A DNA stretch of 40,072 nucleotides, from assembly GCF_900108945.1 (NCBI RefSeq), contig NZ_FNYE01000056.1, forward strand, positions 1-40,072, read 5' to 3'. Both the position numbers and the translations under genes were made by a program. This document shows positions 9,297 through 16,875 of the stretch, piece by piece. The stretch comes from Paraburkholderia diazotrophica. GTDB taxonomy: Bacteria > Pseudomonadota > Gammaproteobacteria > Burkholderiales > Burkholderiaceae. The notes under the pieces are model-generated. The model saw only the letters and a program-made list of their open reading frames with translations. It searched no databases and had not been told where the DNA came from. Numbering within the stretch: the first letter of the stretch is position 1; every line of letters begins with the position of its first letter.

Positions 9297-10183
9297 GCTG
9301 CGGCCATTACAACGGGGCCGAGCCCCGAACGCGCCACTTCGACGAATGCCTGCATGGCGCTGGACACATAAGCATCGTGTCGGCGAATAAAGAGCGTCGA
9401 GACGCGTGCCGTGCTGGCGGCGACGGGATGGACCGCGACGATGTCCTGCTCGGCTGCGCGCGTGACGACGCCGCGCGGCAGCAGCGTAATGCCGATGCCG
9501 GCCGCGACACACGCGATGATCGCATCCAGCGAACCGAATTCGAGCGGTGTTGCGGTGACGATGCCCATTTCAGCAAGCAGCGCTTCGAGCCGCTGACGAT
9601 ACGAGCAACCCAGCCGGAACACGATTGTCTTGAGATCTTTGACGGCGGGCAGTGCATCGACCGAACGCACCGTGCGTGGCGTCACCAGCACGAGTTCTTC
9701 TTCGAAGATCGTCTCGGCATGCAGATCCGGATGATCGACAGGCCCGGCGACGAATGCACCGTCGAGCCTGCATTCCGCGACATCTTCCGTGAGACTGCAA
9801 CTCGTGCCCGTCGTCAGCGACAACCGGACTTGCGGATAAACACGCGCGAAATTGCTCAATATGGGTGACAGTCTGAGCGCCGCCGTGGTTTCCAGCGTGC
9901 CGAGTGCAAGCGTGCCCGAAGGCGGCCCGTCGTCGAGCGCGGCAAGCTTTGCGTCAGCAAGCAGCTTTGTCATGCGCGCGGCGTACGGCAGCATTCGTTG
10001 CCCCGCGGGCGTGAGGCTGACACCGCGCACATGACGATGAAACAGCGCAACACCGATTTCCCGTTCGAGAGCGCGGATTCGCGCCGTTACATTGGACTGG
10101 ACCGTATGAAGCTCGGCGGCCGCCCGGTTCATGCTGCCGTGACGGGCAACCGCCTCGAACACCTTGAGGTCGGCAACATCCAT
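9293..10183 (-). CDS. LysR-family transcriptional regulator of the CaaD-like/MmgE locus
   Basis: A 296-residue LysR protein. The winged HTH occupies the first 60 residues (FEAVARHGSMNRAAAELHTVQSNVTARI by position; FHRHVRGVSLTPAGQ follows), then an effector-binding domain. The ATG at 10183 has GAGGT eight bases upstream. Another in-frame start 36 bases earlier (MNGPVDLIEV) is possible. It lies 130 bases downstream of the CaaD-beta-like gene on the same strand, so it may be the last gene of that unit or have its own promoter. A role in controlling the mmgE/CaaD-like genes is inferred from position only. Confidence 0.9.
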   Translation of the reverse strand: MDVADLKVFEAVARHGSMNRAAAELHTVQSNVTARIRALEREIGVALFHRHVRGVSLTPAGQRMLPYAARMTKLLADAKLAALDDGPPSGTLALGTLETTAALRLSPILSNFARVYPQVRLSLTTGTSCSLTEDVAECRLDGAFVAGPVDHPDLHAETIFEEELVLVTPRTVRSVDALPAVKDLKTIVFRLGCSYRQRLEALLAEMGIVTATPLEFGSLDAIIACVAAGIGITLLPRGVVTRAAEQDIVAVHPVAASTARVSTLFIRRHDAYVSSAMQAFVEVARSGLGPVVMAAA

Positions 10184-10313
10184 GCTGTGCACCTCTATGA
10201 GATCGACAGGACCGTTCATTGCGAACGGCAATACAAGGTGGACCTCATCGTACACCAAAGCCTCAATGCGCACCCACGGAATGAACGTGCTGCCGCGTAA
10301 GGCACGCATGCAA

Positions 10314-10520
10314 TCAGCCTGTCGTCTCTTTCCGGAAGTCTTCTCCGTTAATACGGCTCGACACGCTGATATTGGCGGGCGGATGTTCATGCAGGATTAC
10401 GTTGATGATCTTCGGGTCCGAGCCGATCGAGTCGTGCGTGACCTGAATGATGTCGCGAATGAGCTGCTCGCGACGCGCGAGCGTCAATCCCTGTGTGATA
10501 TGGCATTCGATAAATGGCAC
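10314..10520 (-). CDS. CaaD beta-like 4-oxalocrotonate tautomerase family subunit
   Basis: A 68-residue tautomerase-superfamily subunit. After loss of the initiator residue, Pro1 is the N-terminus (PFIECHITQGLTLARR), giving the catalytic proline of this superfamily. The mid-region SIGSDPKIINVIL and the spacing agree closely with the beta subunit of trans-3-chloroacrylic acid dehalogenase (CaaD) as I recall it, more than with 4-oxalocrotonate tautomerase itself. The start is GTG at 10520 with AGGAG upstream. It lies 26 bases after the alpha-like gene, so the two are almost surely cotranscribed and translated together. CaaD adds water to 3-haloacrylates or related unsaturated acids. The natural substrate here is unknown and need not be halogenated. 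Confidence 0.88.
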   Translation of the reverse strand: MPFIECHITQGLTLARREQLIRDIIQVTHDSIGSDPKIINVILHEHPPANISVSSRINGEDFRKETTG

Positions 10521-10546
10521 AATGGTTCTCCTGTCTCCTGCAACCG

Positions 10547-10777
10547 CTATTTGAGGCGGCTGATCAGATCTTTGTCGTTCGCCGCACCTTCGACGTACTC
10601 GGGAAGATGCTCGCCGTGCTCGACGAAGTTGATGCCTCTGCCTTCACGAAAGACGATGAAGATGTCATTCTTCGTCTCGCCCGTCGCTTCGCTGACTACG
10701 CGTAGCAAACCCGCCGCCAGCCGGCGCTTCTGTTCGTCCGTTCTGCCGTACCGCATATCACATGAAATAAGGGCCAT
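10547..10777 (-). CDS. CaaD alpha-like tautomerase family subunit with Ala at position 1
   Basis: A 76-residue partner of the downstream beta-like subunit. After Met removal the protein begins Ala-Leu-Ile-Ser-Cys-Asp. The residues known to matter in the CaaD alpha subunit are in place: Arg8, Arg11 and Glu52 (in NFVEHGEHLP). The superfamily's N-terminal Pro1 is replaced by Ala: the codons read ATG GCC. In CaaD only the beta-subunit proline is catalytic, so an alpha/beta heterohexamer could still be active. The ATG at 10777 follows CAGGAG. The upstream mmgE/prpD-like gene ends 26 bases before this start, so the three genes form one operon. Confidence 0.88.
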   Translation of the reverse strand: MALISCDMRYGRTDEQKRRLAAGLLRVVSEATGETKNDIFIVFREGRGINFVEHGEHLPEYVEGAANDKDLISRLK

Positions 10778-10803
10778 TCGAATCTCCTGAATGCCTGAAT
10801 CGA

Positions 10804-12213
10804 CTATTGAATGCCCGGGTGCTTTGCCCGGAATCCTGCTTCTGGACTCACTTTCGCGAGGAGTTGCATCAACTCCGCCACGGAGTGCGCTTCCAGCGTT
10901 GACACCAGATCGATGATCCGGCCTCGAAGCGCTTCATCTGCGTATTGCTCGCTCAGCCAGTTGAACTTGTCGACTGTGCGTTCCCACGTCAATGGATTAT
11001 CGAGTCCGCCTTCGAAGCCCACATGTTCTTTTGAATACACGCGGCCATTGCGGCATTTGATCGTTATGCGCGTGTTCAACGCATGCGGATATTGAGCGGA
11101 AAACTCTGCCTCGGGACGTACCGTCACCTTCTTCAGCAACGCTTGCGCATCGGCGGCCTGGATACGCGCCGGTTCAAGCTGCGCAGGCCCGACCTGATCG
11201 TCGAGCAGCGCTGCCGCAATCAGATACTTGAGGTTGTAGTCGGCCTGCTCTTTCGTCTGCGGGTCGTCTTTAGCACCGAAGCCTCCGCCGCCCGCGATGT
11301 CGTATCCCGTCTGGAAGATGTCGCAGACCACTTCTTCTACATCGTCGCTCGTCAGGCCATGTTTGCGCTTCAGTTCCAATGTCGCTTCAAGCACGGGCTG
11401 ACCGTGAATCAGCGAGCAGTACTTCTTCATGATCGTCTGATGCACGACGTCGAGCCGCTTGTCGTCCCAGTCGATGTCGAGCGGCTGACCGAACATCCGC
11501 ACGAGCCCATTAGGGCCTTCGAACAGGCGCAGCGGGCCCGTCAAGCCGCGCTTCGCCAGCGACGCCGAATACACGGCCCGCATGCCCGTGATGCCCGGAG
11601 AAAACCCCTTCCATTGCGACACGGGCTCGGAATGCACGCAGGAAAGGGAGATGTTGTCGACGGTTGCGATCGCGATCGCGTGCGCGATCTGATCGGCGTT
11701 CAGACCGAACAGCTTGCCCGCCCCTGCCGCCGACGAGATCGCCAGTTGAATCGCGTGATTGAAGCCCTTCGCCATCACGGGGACGATCGCGGTGATGCGG
11801 CATCCGATCTCGTATGCAACCGCCAGTGCAAGCATGAAATCCTCGCCGCTCGCCGATGCATGTTCGGCCGCCGCGAGTATCGCGCCAAAGTTGTCGCTCG
11901 GATGACAGAGGCCGCCGGGCGACATATAGCTGTCGAGAAGATCCACGTATCGCACGAGACCCGAGTTGTATAGCGCGGCCTGATCGGGCGAGGTCGTGCC
12001 GCCGCCGATCAGCGTGCATGTGCCGCCACTGCGATACTCGTCGAACTGTTCTCTGAGCGCCTTGAACGGTGGGCCCGGCAGCGCAGCGATTGCACAACCG
12101 AGGCTGTCGAGGATGTTGCGCTTGAACACCTGACGCGCCTGCGGTGTGAGATCAGAGAGGTGCGCTTCGTGGGCAAATCTGCCTATACGTTGCGCAGTGG
12201 TGAGGGTGCTCAT
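10804..12213 (-). CDS. MmgE/PrpD family protein
   Basis: 469 residues with the two-part MmgE/PrpD fold: an all-helical main domain (MSTLTTAQRIGRFAHE, then DSLGCAIAALPGPPF and GGLCHPSDNFGAILAAAEH) and a smaller alpha/beta lid from about 270. The family contains 2-methylcitrate dehydratase, cis-aconitate decarboxylase and other enzymes acting on tricarboxylic or unsaturated acids. No prpB or prpC lies nearby, so propionate catabolism is unlikely. Just downstream are two genes for a CaaD-like hydratase or dehalogenase, which suggests consecutive steps on an unsaturated carboxylic acid. The ATG at 12213 has only a weak GAGAC site. It is probably the first gene of the operon and needs a promoter in 12214-12364; none was clearly recognised. 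Confidence 0.85.
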   Translation of the reverse strand: MSTLTTAQRIGRFAHEAHLSDLTPQARQVFKRNILDSLGCAIAALPGPPFKALREQFDEYRSGGTCTLIGGGTTSPDQAALYNSGLVRYVDLLDSYMSPGGLCHPSDNFGAILAAAEHASASGEDFMLALAVAYEIGCRITAIVPVMAKGFNHAIQLAISSAAGAGKLFGLNADQIAHAIAIATVDNISLSCVHSEPVSQWKGFSPGITGMRAVYSASLAKRGLTGPLRLFEGPNGLVRMFGQPLDIDWDDKRLDVVHQTIMKKYCSLIHGQPVLEATLELKRKHGLTSDDVEEVVCDIFQTGYDIAGGGGFGAKDDPQTKEQADYNLKYLIAAALLDDQVGPAQLEPARIQAADAQALLKKVTVRPEAEFSAQYPHALNTRITIKCRNGRVYSKEHVGFEGGLDNPLTWERTVDKFNWLSEQYADEALRGRIIDLVSTLEAHSVAELMQLLAKVSPEAGFRAKHPGIQ

Positions 12214-12364
12214 TGGCCGGAAGTCTCATGAAGAACTGATGGCTCAATGTCGCACCCGTCATGCAGAAGATCAAGCGAAGGGTTTGAATACGTCTATCTG
12301 CCCAGCAGATACCTCGTTTGCCCGCTGCGTCCAGGCCCTGCTTCGACGCGTCAACAACAGTCGA

Positions 12365-12676
12365 TCAGGAGTGGGCGTAAACAAGACCGAGCCCGATGAT
12401 CTCTTTCGCCTTCGCAGGCGATCCCGACGCCGATGCCGAATCCGCAGGCGCGCCATATGCGTTTGCCCTGACATTACGCTGTGCGTCGATACGCGCAAGA
12501 GCAGCCTGGATGTTCTGCGGATATTGCGTCTGATCGCTCGCCGGGTTGTAGCCGGCCTGTTGCAATTCGACCAGTTGAGCGCGCACTTCGGCACGCGTGA
12601 CCGGCTGATTCGATTGAGCGAACGAAACAGCGGGAAGAGCGACAACGGCGGCAATAATGAGCGAGCGGAGTTTCAT
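12365..12676 (-). CDS. DUF4148 family exported protein
   Basis: A 103-residue secreted protein. A Sec signal peptide (MKLRSLIIAAVVALPAVSFA, cut after Ala20) precedes a short DUF4148 domain: VTRAEVRAQLVELQQAGYNP, then YPQNIQAALARI. This family is abundant and nearly confined to Burkholderiaceae; its function is unknown. The ATG at 12676 follows GAGGT at good distance. The tail (GSPAKAKEIIGLGLVYAHS) departs from the usual short DUF4148 ending. It lies upstream of the mmgE/prpD-like gene, separated by 151 bases, and is probably independent. Confidence 0.88.
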   Translation of the reverse strand: MKLRSLIIAAVVALPAVSFAQSNQPVTRAEVRAQLVELQQAGYNPASDQTQYPQNIQAALARIDAQRNVRANAYGAPADSASASGSPAKAKEIIGLGLVYAHS

Positions 12677-12767
12677 GGTTTCTACCTCACGAAATGAATT
12701 GATTCAAAAAAGTGGATCGTCATCGATTTCAGACTTCGATCAGCAGCGATCCCTGACGTGTAGATAG

Positions 12768-13018
12768 TTAAACGGGTGAAGGTATCTGCTTTGTGTCCGG
12801 CGTGAATCCGTATTGCAGCATTGGGTATCCGACTGTGTCGCCTATACGTACAGATACAAACTCTGCGCGGCCGCAATCTTTCGATCGGGCTACGTCCGGG
12901 ATTTCCGGCGTTTCTCGAACGGCCGGCTCGCGCTGATCAGTGAACACTGAATGGGGTGCGCGATTTCGACAGCGAGTCCACCTGCAAGCAACAAGACGAT
13001 AGCCAACAGACGTTTCAT
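12768..13018 (-). pseudogene. Small exported protein gene with a probable one-base frameshift
   Basis: From the ATG at 13018, preceded by a good site (ATGGAGTGAAAC), the frame reads MKRLLAIVLLLAGGLAVEIA, a convincing signal peptide. The frame then turns basic and stops after 41 codons. The other frame continues without a stop to 12768, with sensible protein sequence ending VGYPMLQYGFTPDTKQIPS. The two frames meet at a run of four C residues; restoring one C would give a single 83-residue exported protein. It is either a recent pseudogene or a sequencing error in the homopolymer. No family is recognised. Confidence 0.5.
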
Positions 13019-13082
13019 GTTTCACTCCATCGTTTTTCAACGCCTGTTTTATAGCTCACGCGGCACAATCATTTGTGTCCCA

Positions 13083-13109
13083 ATGTATCGGGCGTCGCCC
13101 CCGATACAT
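13083..13109. promoter_or_regulatory. Perfect 10-bp inverted repeat in a divergent intergenic region
   Basis: ATGTATCGGG (13083-13092) and CCCGATACAT (13100-13109) form a perfect dyad with a seven-base centre. It lies 64 bases from the small exported gene and 99 bases from the thioredoxin-like gene, which are transcribed away from each other. It could be a regulator-binding site or an RNA hairpin. A third related stretch (CCGATAC) lies at about 13142. Confidence 0.45.
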
Positions 13110-13208
13110 GACGATTCAAATGCCCGACATTCCGACACAGCTCCGATACGCGCAGCCGCTTCAATACGGTCATTCCTTCCCGCTTGTCTTTCACTAAAGG
13201 ACGCCGAT

Positions 13209-13760
13209 ATGTTCACCCGACTCAAGACCGTGACTACTGTTGCCGCATTGGCTGCTATCGCCGCGTTGGGCGCGACGGTCGCCAACAGCGGCGCTGCGAC
13301 GACCATGCCCGTCGAACAGAACAAACCCGCACCGGAATTCACGGGCATCGACAAATGGCTCAATAGCGAGCCGCTTACGATGCAGCAGTTGCGCGGCAAA
13401 GTCGTGCTGGTCGACTTTTGGACTTATACGTGCATCAACTGTATCCATACTCTGCCGCAGGTCGAGAGCTGGCATCAGAAGTACAAGGACCAGGGGCTTG
13501 TGGTGGTCGGCGTCCACACGCCTGAGTACCCGTTCGAGCGCGACACGAAAAAGGTCAGCGCAGCTATTGCTCAATATGGCTTGCACTACCCTGTCGCACA
13601 GGACAACCAGTACGCAACATGGAACGCGTACGGCAACCAATATTGGCCGGCGTTCTATCTGATCGACAAGAAGGGACGCGTGGTTTATACCCACTTTGGT
13701 GAAGGCGACTACGAGAAAACGGAAGCCGCCATCCGGGAACAACTGGCTAAAGCGGACTGA
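13209..13760 (+). CDS. Exported thioredoxin-like (TlpA/DipZ-type) protein
   Basis: 183 residues. A Sec signal peptide or anchor (residues 5-30, ending near NSGAA) precedes a thioredoxin-like domain. The redox motif is WTYTCINC, with Cys75 and Cys78; this form is shared with the C-terminal domain of DipZ/CcdA fusions and with AhpC/TSA-like redoxins. The cis-Pro loop is visible as QYWPAFYLID. It should act in the periplasm as a thiol oxidoreductase or peroxide-handling protein. The ATG at 13209 follows AAAGGACGCC; longer in-frame starts would destroy the signal peptide. A hairpin (13772-13801) follows the stop. No ccdA-like partner is present in the window. Confidence 0.88.
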   Translation: MFTRLKTVTTVAALAAIAALGATVANSGAATTMPVEQNKPAPEFTGIDKWLNSEPLTMQQLRGKVVLVDFWTYTCINCIHTLPQVESWHQKYKDQGLVVVGVHTPEYPFERDTKKVSAAIAQYGLHYPVAQDNQYATWNAYGNQYWPAFYLIDKKGRVVYTHFGEGDYEKTEAAIREQLAKAD

Positions 13761-13771
13761 CGAATACCTGA

Positions 13772-13801
13772 CGCTATCCGCACTGAGCAGAACGGATAGC
13801 G
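13772..13801 (+). terminator. Hairpin after the thioredoxin-like gene
   Basis: CGCTATCCG (13772-13780) and CGGATAGCG (13793-13801) form a perfect 9-bp stem with a 12-base loop, starting 12 bases after the stop. There is no T-run, so it is only a probable terminator or transcript-end stabiliser. Confidence 0.5.
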
Positions 13802-13938
13802 CCTGACCGCGGTCTTCGTTGCTTCGTTTGAGTGTGATGTGTCGGACGGATGTTACCCGAAACTACCCTGCTTCTGCCGAAGGAGCTTCGCGTTTCATTG
13901 CCTGATCCTCTCTAACATCAGATGAAGCCATAGGCGTG

Positions 13939-13960
13939 GCGGCCCCCTCTCGAGGGCCGC
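13939..13960 (-). terminator. Hairpin after mmsA
   Basis: GCGGCCC (13939-13945) and GGGCCGC (13954-13960) form a perfect 7-bp GC stem with an eight-base loop. It lies 26 bases beyond the mmsA stop on the minus strand. No strong T-run follows. Confidence 0.45.
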
Positions 13961-13985
13961 ACCACACTCAAGATCGGATCGCGCG

Positions 13986-15497
13986 TTACTTCGTGGTCGG
14001 CATCGCGAACTCAGCGCCCTTCTCGATGCTCTCGGGCCAACGCTGCATGATCGACTTCTGCTTCGTATAGAAGCGCACGCCTTCTTCGCCATACGCGTGC
14101 GTGTCGCCGAACAGGCTGCGCTTCCAGCCGCCGAAGCCGTGCCAGGCCATCGGCACAGGAATCGGTACATTGATGCCGACCATGCCGACTTCGATCCGGC
14201 GGCCGAATTCGCGGGCAACGTGGCCATCGCGCGTGAAGCACGCGACGCCGTTTCCGAACTCGTGTGCGTTGATCAGCTCGACGGCTTCCGTAAAGTCGTT
14301 CACGCGCACGCATGCGAGCACCGGCCCGAAGATTTCTTCCTTGTAGATGCGCATCTCGGGCGTGACGTTGTCGAAGAGCGTGCCGCCTGTAAAGAAGCCG
14401 TCTTCATGGCCGGGCACTTTCAGGCCGCGTCCATCGACGACGAGCGTCGCGCCTTCCTTCACCCCCTCGGCGATATAGCTTTCGATCCGCTCCAGCGCCT
14501 GCCGCGTGACAATCGGGCCCATTTCGGCATCCGCTTCCATGCCGTTCTTGACGATCAGATTGCGCGCGCGTTCCGCGAGCTTCGGGATGATCTTGTCGGC
14601 CACATCGCCGACGAGCAGAGCCACCGAAATCGCCATGCAGCGCTCACCAGCGGAGCCGTACGCCGCGCCGACGAGTGCGTCGATGGTCTTGTCGAGATCG
14701 GCGTCCGGCATGACGACCATGTGATTCTTCGCGCCGCCGAGCGCCTGCACGCGCTTGCCGTGCTTCGCGCCCGTCTCGTAGATGTAGTTCGCAATGGGCG
14801 TCGAGCCGACGAAGCTCACCGCCTTCACGTCCGGATGCGTAAGCAACGCATCGACGACGACCTTGTCGCCCTGCACGACGTTGAATACGCCATCGGGCAA
14901 GCCCGCCTGCTTCAGCAGATGAGCCATGAAAAGCGCTGCCGACGGATCGCGCTCGCTCGGCTTCAGAACGAACGAATTGCCCGCCGCGATCGCCACGGGG
15001 AACATCCAGCACGGCACCATGCACGGAAAGTTGAACGGCGTGATCCCCGCAACGACGCCGAGCGGCTGCCGCGTCGTCCAGTTGTCGATGCCCGTCGAGA
15101 CCTGCTCCGTGTAGTCCCCTTTGAGCAGTTGCGGAATGCCGCACGCGAACTCGATCACGTCAATGCCGCGCGACACTTCACCTTGCGCATCGGAGAACAC
15201 CTTGCCGTGCTCGGCTGTGATGATGGCCGCGAGTTCGTCGCGATGCCGGTTCATCAATTCGAGGAAGCGCAGCATGACGCGCGCGCGGCGGATAGGCGGC
15301 GTGTCGCGCCACGTCGGAAACGCGGCCTTCGCGCTCGCGACGGCGGCTTCGACATCGGCGGCCTCGCCCAGCAGCAGCTTGCGGGCCCGCGCGCCCGTCG
15401 CCGGGTTGAATACGGACTGGCTGCGCGTTCCCGTTCCGTTGACTCGTTCGCCGTGGATGAAATGTCCCACGTCCGCGCTGTCGATATAGGCTTGCAT
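13986..15497 (-). CDS. mmsA: CoA-acylating methylmalonate-semialdehyde dehydrogenase
   Basis: 503 residues; an aldehyde dehydrogenase that converts methylmalonate semialdehyde (and malonate semialdehyde) to propionyl-CoA (or acetyl-CoA) with NAD and CoA, releasing CO2. It serves valine, thymine or inositol breakdown. The catalytic Cys287 sits in GSAGERCMAIS. The usual ALDH general-base motif ELGGK is replaced by LGGAKNH, the hallmark of the MMSDH branch, which lacks the hydrolytic Glu. The FNFPCMVPCWMFP segment is also typical. The ATG at 15497 has AAGGAG five bases upstream. It is divergent from a LysR gene, with 105 bases between them. No mmsB or other valine-pathway gene is in the window, so the pathway is not fixed by context. 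Confidence 0.95.
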   Translation of the reverse strand: MQAYIDSADVGHFIHGERVNGTGTRSQSVFNPATGARARKLLLGEAADVEAAVASAKAAFPTWRDTPPIRRARVMLRFLELMNRHRDELAAIITAEHGKVFSDAQGEVSRGIDVIEFACGIPQLLKGDYTEQVSTGIDNWTTRQPLGVVAGITPFNFPCMVPCWMFPVAIAAGNSFVLKPSERDPSAALFMAHLLKQAGLPDGVFNVVQGDKVVVDALLTHPDVKAVSFVGSTPIANYIYETGAKHGKRVQALGGAKNHMVVMPDADLDKTIDALVGAAYGSAGERCMAISVALLVGDVADKIIPKLAERARNLIVKNGMEADAEMGPIVTRQALERIESYIAEGVKEGATLVVDGRGLKVPGHEDGFFTGGTLFDNVTPEMRIYKEEIFGPVLACVRVNDFTEAVELINAHEFGNGVACFTRDGHVAREFGRRIEVGMVGINVPIPVPMAWHGFGGWKRSLFGDTHAYGEEGVRFYTKQKSIMQRWPESIEKGAEFAMPTTK

Positions 15498-15565
15498 GTC
15501 GGCTCCTTCGTGATTGGCGTCAGAAGCAGTGTATGAAGCAGCGCACACGCTGGAAAGACGCTACC

Positions 15566-15577
15566 ATTGAAATCAAT
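15566..15577. promoter_or_regulatory. Candidate LysR operator between mmsA and its divergent regulator
   Basis: ATTGA-AA-TCAAT is a perfect dyad in the 105-base space between the two divergent starts. Divergent regulators of this family commonly bind such a shared site to control themselves and the neighbouring operon. Assignment is by position and symmetry only. Confidence 0.45.
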
Positions 15578-15602
15578 GTTTTCTATGGTGAACAATCGCT
15601 GT

Positions 15603-16544
15603 ATGGATACGCAAAATATCGAGGATCTCTGGGCGCATCTGCATTGGCTCACGATGCTCGCCGAACAGGGCACCTACACGGCGGCCGCCGCGCGCCTCGG
15701 CGTCAGCAAGGCGGCGATGAGCCAGCGCATCGCGGAGCTGGAGCGCGCAGCGGGCATCTCGCTCGTGCAGCGCACGACACGCAGCGTCCGCCTGACGGAA
15801 GCGGGCCAGCAACTCGTCGACAGCACGCGCAGCCAGTATGCGCAGATCGCCGCCAGCTTCGCGCAGGTCCGCGAACTATCGGGCGTGCCACGCGGACTGG
15901 TGCGGGTTACGGCGCCCGTCGCCTTCGCACGACAGCAGCTCGTGCCGAAACTCCAGGCGTTCCTGCTTGCCAACCCCGAGGTGCGGATTCAGCTCGAAGT
16001 GTCCGACAGGCTCGTTTCGCTCGCGACGGAGGGCTTCGATCTTGCGATACGCCACAGCGCGGAGCCGCCCGATACGCACGTGGCCTGGAAGCTCTGCGAC
16101 ACGCACTCGGTCATCGTCGCGACGCGCGCCTATCTGCGCAAACGCGGCATGCCGAAGAGTCCGGAAGACCTGGCTGCTCACGATTGTCTGTTCTACCCGC
16201 GTTCGACGGGAGAGCCGATGTGGTCCTTCGAGCGCAAGACCGCGCGGAAAAAGGCCGCGCAGCTTATCTCGCTGCCCGTCAACGGGCAGTTTTCGGCCAA
16301 CAACAGTGAAACTTTGCGGGACGCCGCAATCGAAGGTCTCGGCATTGCGCTGGTGCCCGATTTCACGGCTCAGGCGGCCGTGCAGGCGGGCAAGCTGGTC
16401 GTCGTGCTTCCCGACTGGCGCGTGACGGGCGCGTTCGCGGAACAGCTCTATATCTTGCGGCCGTATGCATCGCACGTTCCGCGCGCGGTCGGGCTCTTTG
16501 TCGGCTATCTGCGCGAGCGTTTCGCTGATGGGTTTCCCGTCTAG
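15603..16544 (+). CDS. LysR-family regulator divergent from mmsA
   Basis: 313 residues, of the same CrgA-like LysR group as several others in this window. The HTH is LGVSKAAMSQRIAELE preceded by a helix rich in Ala, then LVQRTTRSVRLTEAGQ. The effector domain begins near 92 with GLVRVTAPVAFARQQLVPKL. The ATG at 15603 encodes MDTQNIEDLWAHLHWL. A second ATG six codons upstream is possible, and no strong ribosome site is seen for either. Divergent placement beside mmsA suggests that it controls that gene. Confidence 0.9.
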   Translation: MDTQNIEDLWAHLHWLTMLAEQGTYTAAAARLGVSKAAMSQRIAELERAAGISLVQRTTRSVRLTEAGQQLVDSTRSQYAQIAASFAQVRELSGVPRGLVRVTAPVAFARQQLVPKLQAFLLANPEVRIQLEVSDRLVSLATEGFDLAIRHSAEPPDTHVAWKLCDTHSVIVATRAYLRKRGMPKSPEDLAAHDCLFYPRSTGEPMWSFERKTARKKAAQLISLPVNGQFSANNSETLRDAAIEGLGIALVPDFTAQAAVQAGKLVVVLPDWRVTGAFAEQLYILRPYASHVPRAVGLFVGYLRERFADGFPV

Positions 16545-16875
16545 TCGCGCGATCGGCTGTCACTGTGGTCTTGCTCGCAGAACCGCCGCCTCTTCGCGCG
16601 TTGCGTAGCTCACGGCGCGAACGGCTTTCGATTTTTATAATCATCGAATGCGGGTGCGCGCAACCAACCTAAGCGCTGGACGAAGTGTTGGGCGCAGGAA
16701 AGCGCGAGCGTGTATAACCGTCGAAAGAGCGCCTCGCTTGTCCATGCACCACGCATAGTCGGACTGCATGCACGCGGCGCCGTTAGCTGCATCGCGAAAG
16801 CGGGTCGGTTCAGGAACGGCGTCTGCGACGCTCTCTCAAGCGACCGCCCGCTGGCGTCGAACGGAGCCGCCCACG
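16545..16875. other. Intergenic region before the hybrid kinase gene
   Basis: 331 bases between a LysR stop and the kinase start, both on the plus strand. A perfect TATAAT lies at 16636-16641, but no -35 box at normal spacing could be paired with it. No gene with a plausible start and third-position GC bias was found. The frame just upstream of the kinase is open but gives Arg-rich sequence unlike a domain. Confidence 0.4.

Noticed and set aside
14097..15536. A long plus-strand open frame opposite mmsA
   Set aside because: It is compositionally biased and has no recognisable fold; mmsA motifs on the minus strand are unambiguous.
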